The notes: generated by a model not told the origin, from the sequence alone. Shown: positions 27,608 to 35,820, counted from the stretch's first letter. The stretch: 64,000 nucleotides of DNA from G963665495 sp963677785 (GCA_963677785.2 CAXXDH010000002.1:682001-746000), one strand, 5' to 3'. Numbers and translations are program-made.

Positions 27608-28414
27608 GATGTTCTCCTGAGGCAACAAATTCCAATTTCACTCTAGTTATTATGTAAACATGTTTTTAAAAATAGTAATTAATAATTCCATTTGCAACGT
27701 TATGTGTTTAATTCGTATTGGAAAAGTTTGTATTTTGGCAGTAGCTTTGTGTGAATAAAATATTTAAATGTATTGAACTCGTTATTATGCATTTAGTTTG
27801 CTTTAATTTTTTATACTAAAGTTTTCTTTTTGAAAGAATTTTTATTATATTTATCGATTAATAAAACACATTATCTAAAATTATAAAATATATGAAACTT
27901 AATTCATAAAATTATTAATTTTAAATGCACCCGAATAACGCTGGCTCAACTTTGATGATTTGCTTGGGAAAGGAAGGCAGCATGTTTGATTCAAAGGAAG
28001 AACTAGTAAAGCGCTAATTTTTTTATTAATAATATTAGCTATATAAGATTTTTCCTATAGTTTTATTGTGAAAATTATTTGATACATGAATAACAAAATA
28101 TTTTTAGTAATTTTAGAAAAATTTTACTAAATTTTATTAGCAAATTGCTTCTATGCACGTGTTGTACTATACTTATAGCCAAAAATAAGTTGCTCGCAGG
28201 CTACATATTTTAACAGACAGCAACGAAAAATCATTGAAATGAATAATCTGCCAGTTTTGTTATTTTTCGGATGCAATTTTTTTTAATTAAGCAGGAAGTG
28301 TGCCAATCTTGTTGAATGAAAAAGATGCATAAAAAACAACTGGTTGAATTTTTTTCTTTAGAAAAGAGAATGTTCGTTCCCTGTTTTTATTCCTGTATTG
28401 CTGGAAAATAGGAA
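27608..28414. other. AT-rich gene desert
   Basis: About 800 bases are strongly AT-rich (long A/T runs), unlike either flank, with no convincing gene. A 12-codon frame at 27982-28017 (MFDSKEELVKR, stop) has a good upstream AAGGAAGG and could be the first codons of a deleted gene. The region may hold remnants of transferred DNA. No tRNA or CRISPR repeats were seen. Confidence 0.6.
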
Positions 28415-28550
28415 ATGGATAAGCAGGATAGCGAGAAACTGACAGGGAAGAACTGGCTTGGCGGTAGGTTTGAAAAATCAGAATTGTCTGATTTTTTGGA
28501 TTGGGTGCTGTTGCTGAAGTCCGATATGGATTCCTGCTGTCGGTATTTTA

Positions 28551-29763
28551 GGAAGCACTGATCAATAAGAGTCTCCTGAACTTGTCGCCGAATATTTTCA
28601 AAAATTCAGAGTCGGGAGCCCTTTTTTGTCAAATTTTCCTCGATTTTTACTGTTATTTTACCTGAATAACGCCCTTTTATCCGGAAGAGGGCGCACGTCT
28701 CCTCAGGCTGGCAGTGGCCTGCCAGCCCGGATGCACATCAAGATGTTCGCGCTGGTGAACAGCATATGCAACCGGTGCGTATTTTTAGCTAGGCCACGGT
28801 AGACTGCCTTGCTGTACCCAAAGAAGCGTTTGACGATCAGGAACGGGTGCTCCACCTTGCAACGGACCGACGATTTGCGCCGCTCGATTTGTTTCTCCCA
28901 ATTGGGCAGATAGTCAGGAACCTTCTGCACGCTCCCCACTCGCCGATTGATTCGGTAGTCAATGGAGCAAAAATGCTCATTACCGGCTATTTCCTCTCGC
29001 TTTTCAATGCCAATGTAGCCCGCATCCCCGTAGACCACCTCATCGTCTTCACGCAGGAGGCGTGATGCCATCTTTATGTCATGAACATTGGCGGCAGTGG
29101 TTTTCAGGCTGTGTACATAGCCGCTGCCCGCGTCCACGCCAATGTGGGACTTCATGCCAAATAATACTGGTTGCTTTTTTGGTCTGGTGCATCTCGGGAT
29201 CACGCTCTTTCTTTTCATTTTTGGTCGAGCTCGGAGCCTGAATGAGCGTGGTATCCACAATGCTGCCGCCGCGCATCAGATAACCGCACTTTTCAAGCGT
29301 GGAGGTAAATGCCTGGAAAAAAACCTTGGCAATATTGTGTTCTTCCAACAAATGCCGAAATTTGAGCAACGTTGTGGCATCCGGCACCTGTTCGTCGACA
29401 AAATTGATTTTCATGAACCAGCGCAAAGCGTAGCTGTCATAAAATGGCATCTTCCACGCCTTCATCCGAAAGGTTGAACCAGCACTGTAAAAGATACATG
29501 CGCAGCATTTTTTCGATGCCCATGGGCGGACGTCCGCGCCGACCCCTCGGGTAGTAAGGCTCAATGTAGGACACCCATTCTTCCCAGGGGATGAACTCAT
29601 CCATAGCCCGCAAAAATTCTTCACGTTTTGTCATCCGTTTGCGCAAACTGTATTCGACGTCACTAAAACTGAGCTGTTTCATGAATTCCTCCCTTGGATG
29701 AGAGGACTATAATGGAAAATCAGTCGGTTGACGATCATAAAACAGGATTAAATCAGCGGTTCC
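28551..29763 (-). mobile_element. IS5-family insertion sequence, 1213 bp, with 4-bp target duplication
   Basis: The left end GGAAGCACTGATCAAT and the reverse complement of the right end, GGAACCGCTGATTTAAT, are imperfect terminal inverted repeats. The element is flanked by direct repeats TTTA at 28547-28550 and 29764-29767. Size (~1.2 kb), a single DDE transposase and a 4-bp duplication fit the IS5 group. The transposase is frameshifted, so the copy is probably immobile unless a partner copy acts in trans. Removing it restores an open frame across the junction. Confidence 0.85.
28703..29682 (-). pseudogene. IS5-family DDE transposase, broken by frameshifts
   Basis: Three overlapping frames together read as one IS5-type transposase. 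Frame 1 (from 29682) has the N-terminal region PRGRRGRPPMGIEKMLRMYL. An extra T near 29443 shifts to the frame with YDSYALRWFMKINFVDEQVPD and the first Asp in SIVDTTLIQAP. Near 29165-29185 two single-base losses (family sequence KKGNQYYFGMK expected) shift to the frame with FGMKSHIGVDAGSG, the second Asp (VVYGDAGYIG) and the Glu region (VRCKVEHPFLIVKRFFG). All catalytic residues of the DDE triad are therefore encoded, but not in one frame. Confidence 0.88.
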
Positions 29764-29962
29764 TTTAATCCTTTCGTAAAAATGCCAACTCGGCTTTACG
29801 ACAATTTTATACCACGAACAAAAAATGAAAAATCCGAGGAGGACTGTCAGTCCCGGCTAAATGGAGAAAATGCAACAAAAACAGGCCGTATGTTGTTACC
29901 GCCGTCTGAATGCCGTATACTGGAATTCTTGTCGAAAACGTATCACTTTCAAGGACCTGTAG

Positions 29963-30787
29963 ATGATTGTACAAGACCCAGAGAGGTTGTTCATGAACGA
30001 ACGTCCCGATGTCCGCGTGTCCTCCTGGAATGAGTTGTGCGAGAGACTTTATGACAACGCCTATCAGAAGGAAATCGGCAGATACCGCTCAAATTTTGCT
30101 TTTCGGGGGGTCTTTGACGCCACGCACATGCTTTCCACCAGTCTGATGCGTCTGGGCGGCGTGTACAGGCAGATGGAATACCATATACTCCGGAATTTCA
30201 GGAAATACGCCCGGCACGAAAGCCTGGATCATACGGCCTCGGACTGGCACTGGTGGATGGTCGGCCAGCACCACGGACTGCCTACCAGGCTTTTGGACTG
30301 GACCTATTCCCCTTTTATCGCCCTGCATTTCGCCACCGTGAATACGAAGTTGTTCAATCGGGACGGGGCGGTCTGGTGTGTGGATTACGTGAAACTGCAC
30401 AAACTGCTGCCCGGCCGCCTGAAAGGGATTTTGTCCGAAGTAGGCGCCAATGTTTTTACCGTGGAAATGCTCGAACGCGTGGCCGGGAATTTTGCGGACT
30501 TTGATACGCTGCACACGCAAACCTTCAATGTTTTTTTTGAGCCGCCTTCCCTTGACGCGCGCATCGTGAACCAGTACGCGCTGTTTTCGGTGCTGAGCAG
30601 TCCGACCATGGCTTTGGGCGAATGGCTTGAATCACATCCGGAGCTGTATCATCGGATCATAATTCCCAAAGAATTGAAACTGGAAGTTAGGGACAAGCTG
30701 GATCAATCTAATATTACGGAGCGTGTCTTGTTCCCGGGGCTGGACGGTCTTGCCGCCTGGTTGAAGCGTCATTACAGCCCCCTCTAA
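29963..30787 (+). CDS. FRG-domain protein of unknown function
   Basis: This 274-residue soluble protein has an FRG domain: NFAFRGVFDATHMLSTSLMR followed by QHHGLPTRLLDWTYSPFIAL, the two most conserved parts of the family. The family is named for the F-R-G motif and its biochemical role is not established. ATG 29963 follows AAGGA; a start at ATG 29993 (MNERPDV, with AGAGG upstream) is equally possible. It stands alone between an IS-disrupted ORF and an interspersed repeat, a typical accessory-island setting. The C-terminal half is not recognised. Confidence 0.8.
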   Translation: MIVQDPERLFMNERPDVRVSSWNELCERLYDNAYQKEIGRYRSNFAFRGVFDATHMLSTSLMRLGGVYRQMEYHILRNFRKYARHESLDHTASDWHWWMVGQHHGLPTRLLDWTYSPFIALHFATVNTKLFNRDGAVWCVDYVKLHKLLPGRLKGILSEVGANVFTVEMLERVAGNFADFDTLHTQTFNVFFEPPSLDARIVNQYALFSVLSSPTMALGEWLESHPELYHRIIIPKELKLEVRDKLDQSNITERVLFPGLDGLAAWLKRHYSPL

Positions 30788-30798
30788 AAATATTTACC

Positions 30799-30977
30799 AG
30801 GGCGTTTTTCTAAATTAATTTCATCGCGAGCTTGAGCAAGAATTTCAACAGGCAAGGCTGAAGGGAAAAATGGAGTGCAGGCGTAGTTTCGCTACGTCAA
30901 GGGTCATTTTTTTCTGAAAACGCAGCATGGTGGAATTCCGGCCAAGCGTAGCGGAAAGGAATTGAGAAACACGCCCT
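30799..30977 (+). repeat. Interspersed ~177-bp TIR element, copy 2
   Basis: The 24 terminal bases at each end form an inverted repeat (20 of 24 match; outer bases AGGGCGT / ACGCCCT). Internal short stem GTAG-TTTCG-CTAC. It begins 12 bases after the FRG-gene stop and ends 19 bases before the trmD start, so it may supply or disturb trmD expression signals. Confidence 0.85.
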
Positions 30978-30996
30978 AATGATAGCGGCCTGAGAA

Positions 30997-32280
30997 ATGC
31001 GATTTAATCTGATAACATTGTTTCCTGAATTTTTTGATTCTCCCCTGCAGTGCGCGTTGATGGCCAAAGCACGAGAGCAGGGGCTGGTTTCTTTTTCCTG
31101 TGTGAACCCGCGGGAGTTTACCACCGACCGTCACAGAACCGTGGATGACAGGCCTTACGGTGGTGGCCCGGGCATGGTGATGATGCTGGAACCCTTGCTG
31201 GATGCGATTCGCAGCATAGAGCGCCCCGGCCGAATTCTTGTCATGAGTCCGGATGGTCGGCAGTTTTCCCAGGCGGATGCCCGTCGGCTGGCCCAGGAAG
31301 AGTCTGTGACGCTGATTTGCGGACGCTATGAAGGTATTGATGCGCGCCTGGAAGAGCTGGCGCCGGTCGAACTGGTCAGTGTGGGAGATTTTGTCCTTGG
31401 CGGCGGCGAATCCGGAGCCTTGTGCGTGGTCGAGGCTGTGAGCCGTTTGTTGCCCGGATTCATGGGGCACGAAAGTTCGGGCACAGAGGAAAGTTTTTCG
31501 GACGGATTGCTGGAGTATCCGCATTATACGCGTCCCCCTGTTTTTGAAACAGCTGAGGTGCCGCCGATACTGCTGTCCGGAGATCATGGCCGCATTGCCG
31601 CATGGCGCAGGCAACGCTCTTTGGAAATTACCCTGGAAAGACGGCCGGATCTGTTGGCTTCGGCGGATCTTGACGCGAAAGATTTTTCCGTCATTCAAAA
31701 AAGTTTTTTGCAAAAAAAGCGCTTAGGGCGTAATATCTATCTTATTTTGCTGCATTATCCCGTTGTGGACCAATTGGGAGAAATTCGCGCGTTGTCTTTG
31801 ACAAACCTTGATATCCACGATATAGCTCGCTGTTCCTGTACGTATGGTGTTGGCGGATATTTTATTGCAACGCCCTTGGACGACCAACGCAAGCTTGCCC
31901 AGGAGCTTGTAGGACATTGGACAGCGGGAGCGGGAGCCAACGCCAACCCGGACAGGGCCAAGGCCTTGTCCAAAGTGACAATCTGCCGCAGCCTGGAAGA
32001 AGCCGAAGCGGCAGTGACGCAACGAACCGGGGCGCGCCCCAGGCTAGTGGCCACCAGCGCGCGTGTTCCCGGCTCCGCAACCGTACCCCAGGTGCGGGAC
32101 TGGTTGGAAGATTCGCCAGTGCTCGTCATATTGGGTACGGGTTCCGGTCTGGCGAATGAGGTCATTGAACATTGCGACGCCGTACTGCGGCCTGTACGGC
32201 CCTATGGTCCGTACAATCATTTATCGGTTCGAAGTGCTGCCGCGATTTTGCTGGACCGAATTCTAGGCGATGTGTTTTAG
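30997..32280 (+). CDS. trmD: TrmD tRNA (guanine-N1)-methyltransferase fused to a second SPOUT methyltransferase-like domain
   Basis: Residues ~1-240 are TrmD: MRFNLITLFPEFF, DDRPYGGGPGMVM, the SAM-knot segment LICGRYEGID, then SVGDFVLGGGESGAL. TrmD methylates G37 of tRNA in the cytoplasm. After residue ~245 (NIYLILLHYPVVDQLGEI) comes a separate ~180-residue domain that ends in VLILGTGSGLANEV and RPYGPYNHLSVRSAAAILLDRI, a SPOUT-like knot similar to the methyltrn_RNA_4 proteins found near trmD in related bacteria. Normal TrmD is ~240-260 residues. The fused domain's substrate is unknown. No rimM or rpsP lies upstream in the window; rplS follows, the usual partner. Confidence 0.93.
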   Translation: MRFNLITLFPEFFDSPLQCALMAKAREQGLVSFSCVNPREFTTDRHRTVDDRPYGGGPGMVMMLEPLLDAIRSIERPGRILVMSPDGRQFSQADARRLAQEESVTLICGRYEGIDARLEELAPVELVSVGDFVLGGGESGALCVVEAVSRLLPGFMGHESSGTEESFSDGLLEYPHYTRPPVFETAEVPPILLSGDHGRIAAWRRQRSLEITLERRPDLLASADLDAKDFSVIQKSFLQKKRLGRNIYLILLHYPVVDQLGEIRALSLTNLDIHDIARCSCTYGVGGYFIATPLDDQRKLAQELVGHWTAGAGANANPDRAKALSKVTICRSLEEAEAAVTQRTGARPRLVATSARVPGSATVPQVRDWLEDSPVLVILGTGSGLANEVIEHCDAVLRPVRPYGPYNHLSVRSAAAILLDRILGDVF

Positions 32281-32301
32281 GAAGTTATTTTTTTGAAGCT
32301 A

Positions 32302-32328
32302 CTCCCGTGCAAACCCGAAGCGCGGGAG
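32302..32328 (+). promoter_or_regulatory. Stem-loop in the rplS leader
   Basis: A 9-bp stem (CTCCCGTGC / GCGCGGGAG, one G-U pair) with loop AAACCCGAA lies between trmD and rplS, 32 bases before the L19 start. There is no T-run after it, so it may be an RNA-level control or processing site rather than a terminator. Confidence 0.5.
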
Positions 32329-32359
32329 AATTATTCTCGAAAGTAAGGGGGATAAGGCC

Positions 32360-32710
32360 ATGGATGTAATTAAAAAGATTGAACGTGAACAAATGCGTAT
32401 TGATATCCCCAAGTTCAAAACCGGGGACACGATCAAAGTGCATCTGCGTATCATCGAGGGTGAAAAAGAGCGTATCCAGGTTTTTCAGGGCGCTGTGATG
32501 CGCATCAGCAGAGGCACTACCAATGCCACGTTCACCGTTCGCAAGGTTTCCAATGGAATCGGCGTTGAACGTATTTTCCCCTTTCATTCGCCGTTCATCG
32601 AACGCGTGGAGCTGGTGACGGAAGGAAAAGTACGGCGCAGCCGCCTCTACTACCTGCGCGGCCTTCGTGGTAAAGCCGCCAAGATCAAGACCAAGAATCA
32701 GTGGTCCTAG
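32360..32710 (+). CDS. rplS: 50S ribosomal protein L19
   Basis: This 116-residue protein spans the full L19 family length: IPKFKTGDTIKVHLRIIEGEKERIQVFQG, then GVERIFPFHSPFIERVE and the C-terminal RRSRLYYLRGLRGKAAKIK. It lies at the 30S-50S interface. The start follows GGGGGATAAGG. A terminator follows, so trmD-rplS may end there. Confidence 0.97.
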   Translation: MDVIKKIEREQMRIDIPKFKTGDTIKVHLRIIEGEKERIQVFQGAVMRISRGTTNATFTVRKVSNGIGVERIFPFHSPFIERVELVTEGKVRRSRLYYLRGLRGKAAKIKTKNQWS

Positions 32711-32723
32711 TCCGAATACTTGC

Positions 32724-32763
32724 AACCGGCCGGGATTTTCTGATGAAGCCCGGCCGGTTTCTT
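32724..32763 (+). terminator. Terminator after rplS
   Basis: A perfect 11-bp stem (AACCGGCCGGG / CCCGGCCGGTT) with a 14-base loop, followed by TTCTT. It lies 14 bases after the rplS stop. Confidence 0.8.
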
Positions 32764-32830
32764 GTGTCCGGAACCTGAAGCGCAGCAACGCTTCACATTT
32801 TTTGCCGCTTTCCAAGCCAGGGTTCCTGAT

Positions 32831-33454
32831 GTGAACAGTCCGCAGTGGAAACGTTTTCCGACCCCCTTTGCGGGAGTGGATGAAGCCGGACGCGGGTGTA
32901 TTGCCGGACCCGTTGCCGCCGGAGCGGTGATTCTTCCTCCCGGATTCAATCTTCCCAAGCTTGATGATTCCAAAAAGCTGAGCGCCAAGACCCGGGCCGT
33001 ATTGGAGAAATCCATCAAGCAACAGGCTTTGGCCTGGGGCGTGGGCCTGGCCTGGCCCGGTGAAATCGATACCATCAATATCCTTCAGGCCACACTGCAG
33101 GCCATGGCGCGCGCTGTGAACACGCTGCGGGTGCAGCCCTGTTATCTGGCCGTGGACGGGAACCAGACCGTGCCCCTGGCTATGAGCCAGGTCAGCATCA
33201 AAGGCGGAGACGGCAAAGTGCCGGCCATTGCGGCGGCTTCGATTCTGGCCAAAACCTTTCGCGACCGCCTGATGACGGTATTTGACCGGCAGTTCCCCGG
33301 TTATGGATTTGCAAAGCACAAAGGATACGGTACGCGGGCGCATTATGACGCCGTCCACAGGTTGGGACCGTGCCGTCTGCATCGGTTGACATTCAAGGGC
33401 GTTGTGCCGGAAGACGCGAAACCGCAGGAGCAATTGTGCCTGCCGGGCATTTGA
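32831..33454 (+). CDS. rnhB: Ribonuclease HII
   Basis: This ~207-residue enzyme removes RNA from RNA-DNA hybrids. Family landmarks are FAGVDEAGRGCIAGPVAAGAV with the first Asp-Glu pair, LDDSKKLS, AVDGN and the late VPAIAAASILAK. I start at GTG 32831 (VNSPQWKR). A longer TTG-initiated frame from 32762 would begin inside the rplS terminator. It overlaps yraN by 19 bases. Confidence 0.95.
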   Translation: MNSPQWKRFPTPFAGVDEAGRGCIAGPVAAGAVILPPGFNLPKLDDSKKLSAKTRAVLEKSIKQQALAWGVGLAWPGEIDTINILQATLQAMARAVNTLRVQPCYLAVDGNQTVPLAMSQVSIKGGDGKVPAIAAASILAKTFRDRLMTVFDRQFPGYGFAKHKGYGTRAHYDAVHRLGPCRLHRLTFKGVVPEDAKPQEQLCLPGI

Positions 33455-33903
33455 TCACAGGCGCCACGGGGGAAGAAGCCGCGGTCAGGTTTCTCAAGCG
33501 CAAAGGTTACGCCATCCTGGAAAAAAACTGGCGGCACAAGTCGTACGAACTGGATGTTGTCTGCCGGGCGCCCGAAGCAGGTAAACGTCTGTTTTGCCAG
33601 TGGCTGGGAACGCGTAGCCAGGATGCGAGGGAACTGGTTTTTGTCGAGGTGAAAACCCGGAACCTTTCCGCGTTCGGCGGATTGGAAGGCGCTCGCGGGG
33701 CTTTTGACAAAGGCAAACAGAAGCGCCTGGCCAGAGCGGTGGCGCTGTATCTGACTGAGCATGATGCTTGGAGCGAACCGTGCCGTATGGATCTGGTGTG
33801 CGTGAGCCTCGAAGAGTCAGGTTATATAGTGGAGCATTACGAGAATGTCCTTGACTTCGGGAACACTTTGGGTGGTGGCGACGCCGCTTGGCAACCTTGG
33901 TGA
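33436..33903 (+). CDS. yraN: YraN/UPF0102 family nuclease-like protein
   Basis: This ~155-residue protein has the endonuclease-like core of UPF0102: GEEAAVRFLKRKGYAILEKN, then the metal-site-like YELDVV and LVFVEVKTR. Function is not proven; the fold is that of Holliday-junction resolvase-type nucleases. The GTG at 33436 is preceded by AGGAG at good spacing and lies inside the end of rnhB. A 20-odd-residue insert (RLFCQWLGTRSQDAR) sits between the two active-site strands. The 3' end overlaps rsmI by 59 bases. Confidence 0.88.
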   Translation: MPAGHLITGATGEEAAVRFLKRKGYAILEKNWRHKSYELDVVCRAPEAGKRLFCQWLGTRSQDARELVFVEVKTRNLSAFGGLEGARGAFDKGKQKRLARAVALYLTEHDAWSEPCRMDLVCVSLEESGYIVEHYENVLDFGNTLGGGDAAWQPW

Positions 33904-34684
33904 TTTTTCGCCCCGCGCCCGCGAAACCCTGGAGCTGGCCGACCTGGTGCTTGCAGAAGATACGCGCCGTGCCGGGCTGTTGTTCCAGCGTTTGGGACTG
34001 ACGGTCAAAAAGACCATGAGTTATTTTGAGCACAACGAGCTGAGCAAGCTGAAGAGTGTGCTGGATGTGCTCCTGCAGGGGGCGGACGTTGCCTTGATCT
34101 CCGACGCGGGCGTGCCGCTGGTATCGGATCCGGGATTTGCTTTGGTGCGAGCCTGCCGCGAGCAGAACATCCGCGTAGCCCCTGTGCCCGGTCCGTCGGC
34201 CGTACATACGGCTTTGATGGCCAGCGGTTTGCCCCCGCTGCCTTATGTTTTTCTGGGGTATGCCCCGCGCAAGGCTGGCGAACGCCGGCGCTTTTTCGAA
34301 CCCTATGCCCGGCTGGCAGCCACACTGATTTTTTTTGAACGGAAAAACAGGCTGGCGGAAACTCTGGCAGTTGCTCACGACGCGCTTGGAGATCGCGACT
34401 TTTGTATTGCCCGCGAATTGACCAAGGCGCATGAGGAGTTTATCATAGGTCGGCTCGGCTGCCTGGATCAGGTGAACTTCGACCTTTTGGGGGAAATCAC
34501 CATCGTAATCGGCCCGCCGGATGCGGATGCCAGGACCAGCGAAATCGAACTGGATGAAATAATTGCAGCGGAGAGCGCTTCCGGAGGAAGCTCCAAGGAG
34601 ATCGCCAAACGCGTCAAGTCCGGAACAAGAGGCTGGACCACAAAGGAAATATACAACCGGATACGGCAAAAGGACGGCAAGTGA
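33845..34684 (+). CDS. rsmI: 16S rRNA (cytidine-1402-2'-O)-methyltransferase
   Basis: This 279-residue tetrapyrrole-methylase-fold enzyme carries LWVVATPLGNLGDFSPRA, AEDTRRAG, ISDAGVPLVSDPG and PVPGPSAVHTALMASG, all typical of RsmI. It methylates the 2'-O of C1402 in 16S rRNA. The C-terminus has the usual basic helix (KEIAKRVKSGTRGWTTKEIYNRI). It overlaps yraN by 59 bases and the next gene by 4 bases (GTGA). Confidence 0.96.
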   Translation: MSLTSGTLWVVATPLGNLGDFSPRARETLELADLVLAEDTRRAGLLFQRLGLTVKKTMSYFEHNELSKLKSVLDVLLQGADVALISDAGVPLVSDPGFALVRACREQNIRVAPVPGPSAVHTALMASGLPPLPYVFLGYAPRKAGERRRFFEPYARLAATLIFFERKNRLAETLAVAHDALGDRDFCIARELTKAHEEFIIGRLGCLDQVNFDLLGEITIVIGPPDADARTSEIELDEIIAAESASGGSSKEIAKRVKSGTRGWTTKEIYNRIRQKDGK

Positions 34685-35466
34685 GTAGCGTAGTTGCGCC
34701 ATTTGGCAGCAAGAAATCCGACCTGATGATCCTGGCCAAGTGCTTTTTGCGTACCTATTTGGTAGGGGCGGCATTCAATACGCGCGGCATGCAGAATGTG
34801 GGGCTGATATACGCCATGGAGCCTGGCCTGCGCAGGATTTATCCGGATCCGGTTGCTTGCTCGCGGGCGCGGAAACGGTATATCAAACATTACAATACCC
34901 ATTTGTTTTGGACGCCGTTGCTGCTCGGAGTATTTCTTTCTCTTGAAGATAGTATTTCGCACGGTGTTTTTACTAAGCAATTTTTTGAAAGTGTAAAAGA
35001 TACAACTGTTTATACGCTTTCAGCGTTGGGTGATTCCTTTTTTGCCGGCAGCCTGCTTGTTTTCTGGTCCTTGTCCACGATCGCCATGCTTTTAGCCGGA
35101 TATTATGGCCTGGCACTGGGCTGGAGTGTCTTCTGGTTTATTCTGTTACAATGTTTTAAGGTGATCTCCTTTATTTTTGGTTTTAAAGAAGGCCTGAAAT
35201 TTCTTTTACGGCTCAAGAAATTGAATCTGATAGACTGGGGCCAGCGTTTGAAACTGGTCAATGCCGTATTGCTGGCTTGCGTATTGTATCTTGCCTGGCC
35301 GGAACAAACCCATGGAGCGTACTGGCTGGCATCCATAGGCAGTTTGATGCTGGCGGGCTGGATGATTGTACGGATGCATGTGGCGCGTGAAGTTTTGGTC
35401 TGTTTGTTGCTTGCAGCATACGCAGCGTGGCCGAGTCTGAGTGAAATTTTTCAGGACTATTTTTAA
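34681..35466 (+). CDS. PTS mannose-family EIID-like membrane protein
   Basis: This 261-residue protein resembles ManZ/EIID: LAKCFLRTYLVGAAFNTRGMQNVGLIYAMEPGLRRIY, then RARKRYIKHYNTHLFWTPLLLGVFLSLED, the conserved cytoplasmic block. Hydrophobic C-terminal segments follow. In complete systems EIID works with EIIC to move the sugar. No EIIA, EIIB or EIIC gene is in this window. GTG 34681 overlaps the rsmI stop. It is immediately upstream of HPr and EI. Confidence 0.82.
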   Translation: MSSVVAPFGSKKSDLMILAKCFLRTYLVGAAFNTRGMQNVGLIYAMEPGLRRIYPDPVACSRARKRYIKHYNTHLFWTPLLLGVFLSLEDSISHGVFTKQFFESVKDTTVYTLSALGDSFFAGSLLVFWSLSTIAMLLAGYYGLALGWSVFWFILLQCFKVISFIFGFKEGLKFLLRLKKLNLIDWGQRLKLVNAVLLACVLYLAWPEQTHGAYWLASIGSLMLAGWMIVRMHVAREVLVCLLLAAYAAWPSLSEIFQDYF

Positions 35467-35502
35467 AGAATCATATATAGTAGCTGACGGATCTGAATAC
35501 AA

Positions 35503-35820
35503 ATGTCCGAAATAAACGCCTCCAAGACCCATATGAATACGATAGCACAACTTAAAACGTCTGAAGTACGTGTACTTAATGAAATGGGCCTGCATGCCAG
35601 GCCTGCGGGCAAACTCGCACAAGAGGCTCAGAAATTCGTATGTAATATCACCTTGCAGCATGGCGAACTGGCAGTGGACGCAAAAAGTATTCTGGATATT
35701 CTTTCCCTTGCCGCAGGGCAGGGAAGCTCATTGCATATTGTCGCTGAAGGCGCCGATGCCAATGAAGCTGTTGCGCATCTGACTTCTTTTTTCAAATCCC
35801 GTTTTGGCGAGGATCGGTAG
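35503..35820 (+). CDS. ptsH: Phosphocarrier protein HPr
   Basis: This 105-residue protein contains the HPr phosphorylation site NEMGLHARPAGKLAQEA (H31) and the serine-site region DAKSILDILSLAAGQGS. Typical HPr is ~88 residues; the N-terminal ~15 extra residues may be artefactual if translation starts at ATG 35533 (MNTIAQLKTS). It relays phosphate from EI to EII components. The stop overlaps the EI start codon (TAGTG). Confidence 0.95.
   Translation: MSEINASKTHMNTIAQLKTSEVRVLNEMGLHARPAGKLAQEAQKFVCNITLQHGELAVDAKSILDILSLAAGQGSSLHIVAEGADANEAVAHLTSFFKSRFGEDR

Larger units (their letters stand above)
28415..30033 (+). pseudogene. ORF interrupted by the IS element (about 133 codons when the IS is removed)
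   Basis: A frame opens at ATG 28415 (MDKQDSEKLTGKNWLGG...), reaches the IS left end after codon TTT 28547-28549, and resumes in phase after the right copy of the TTTA duplication (NPFVKMPTRLYDNFIPRTK...), running to a stop at 30033. With the IS and one TTTA removed, a single frame of about 133 codons results. The product is not recognised; it is hydrophilic and Cys-containing. Its 3' end overlaps the start of the FRG-domain gene by 71 bases in another frame. The ribosome-binding site before 28415 is poor, so coding status is probable, not certain. Confidence 0.5.

Noticed and set aside
28703..29682. Programmed ribosomal frameshifting as an explanation for the split transposase
   Set aside because: Two separate sites are involved, and the second needs two single-base losses within about 20 bases. 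Decay or sequencing indels explain this better, although the first site alone could be programmed.
32285..33433. A minus-strand open frame of about 380 codons across rplS and rnhB
   Set aside because: Both genes on the plus strand are certain (L19 and RNase HII); the antisense frame has no domain.
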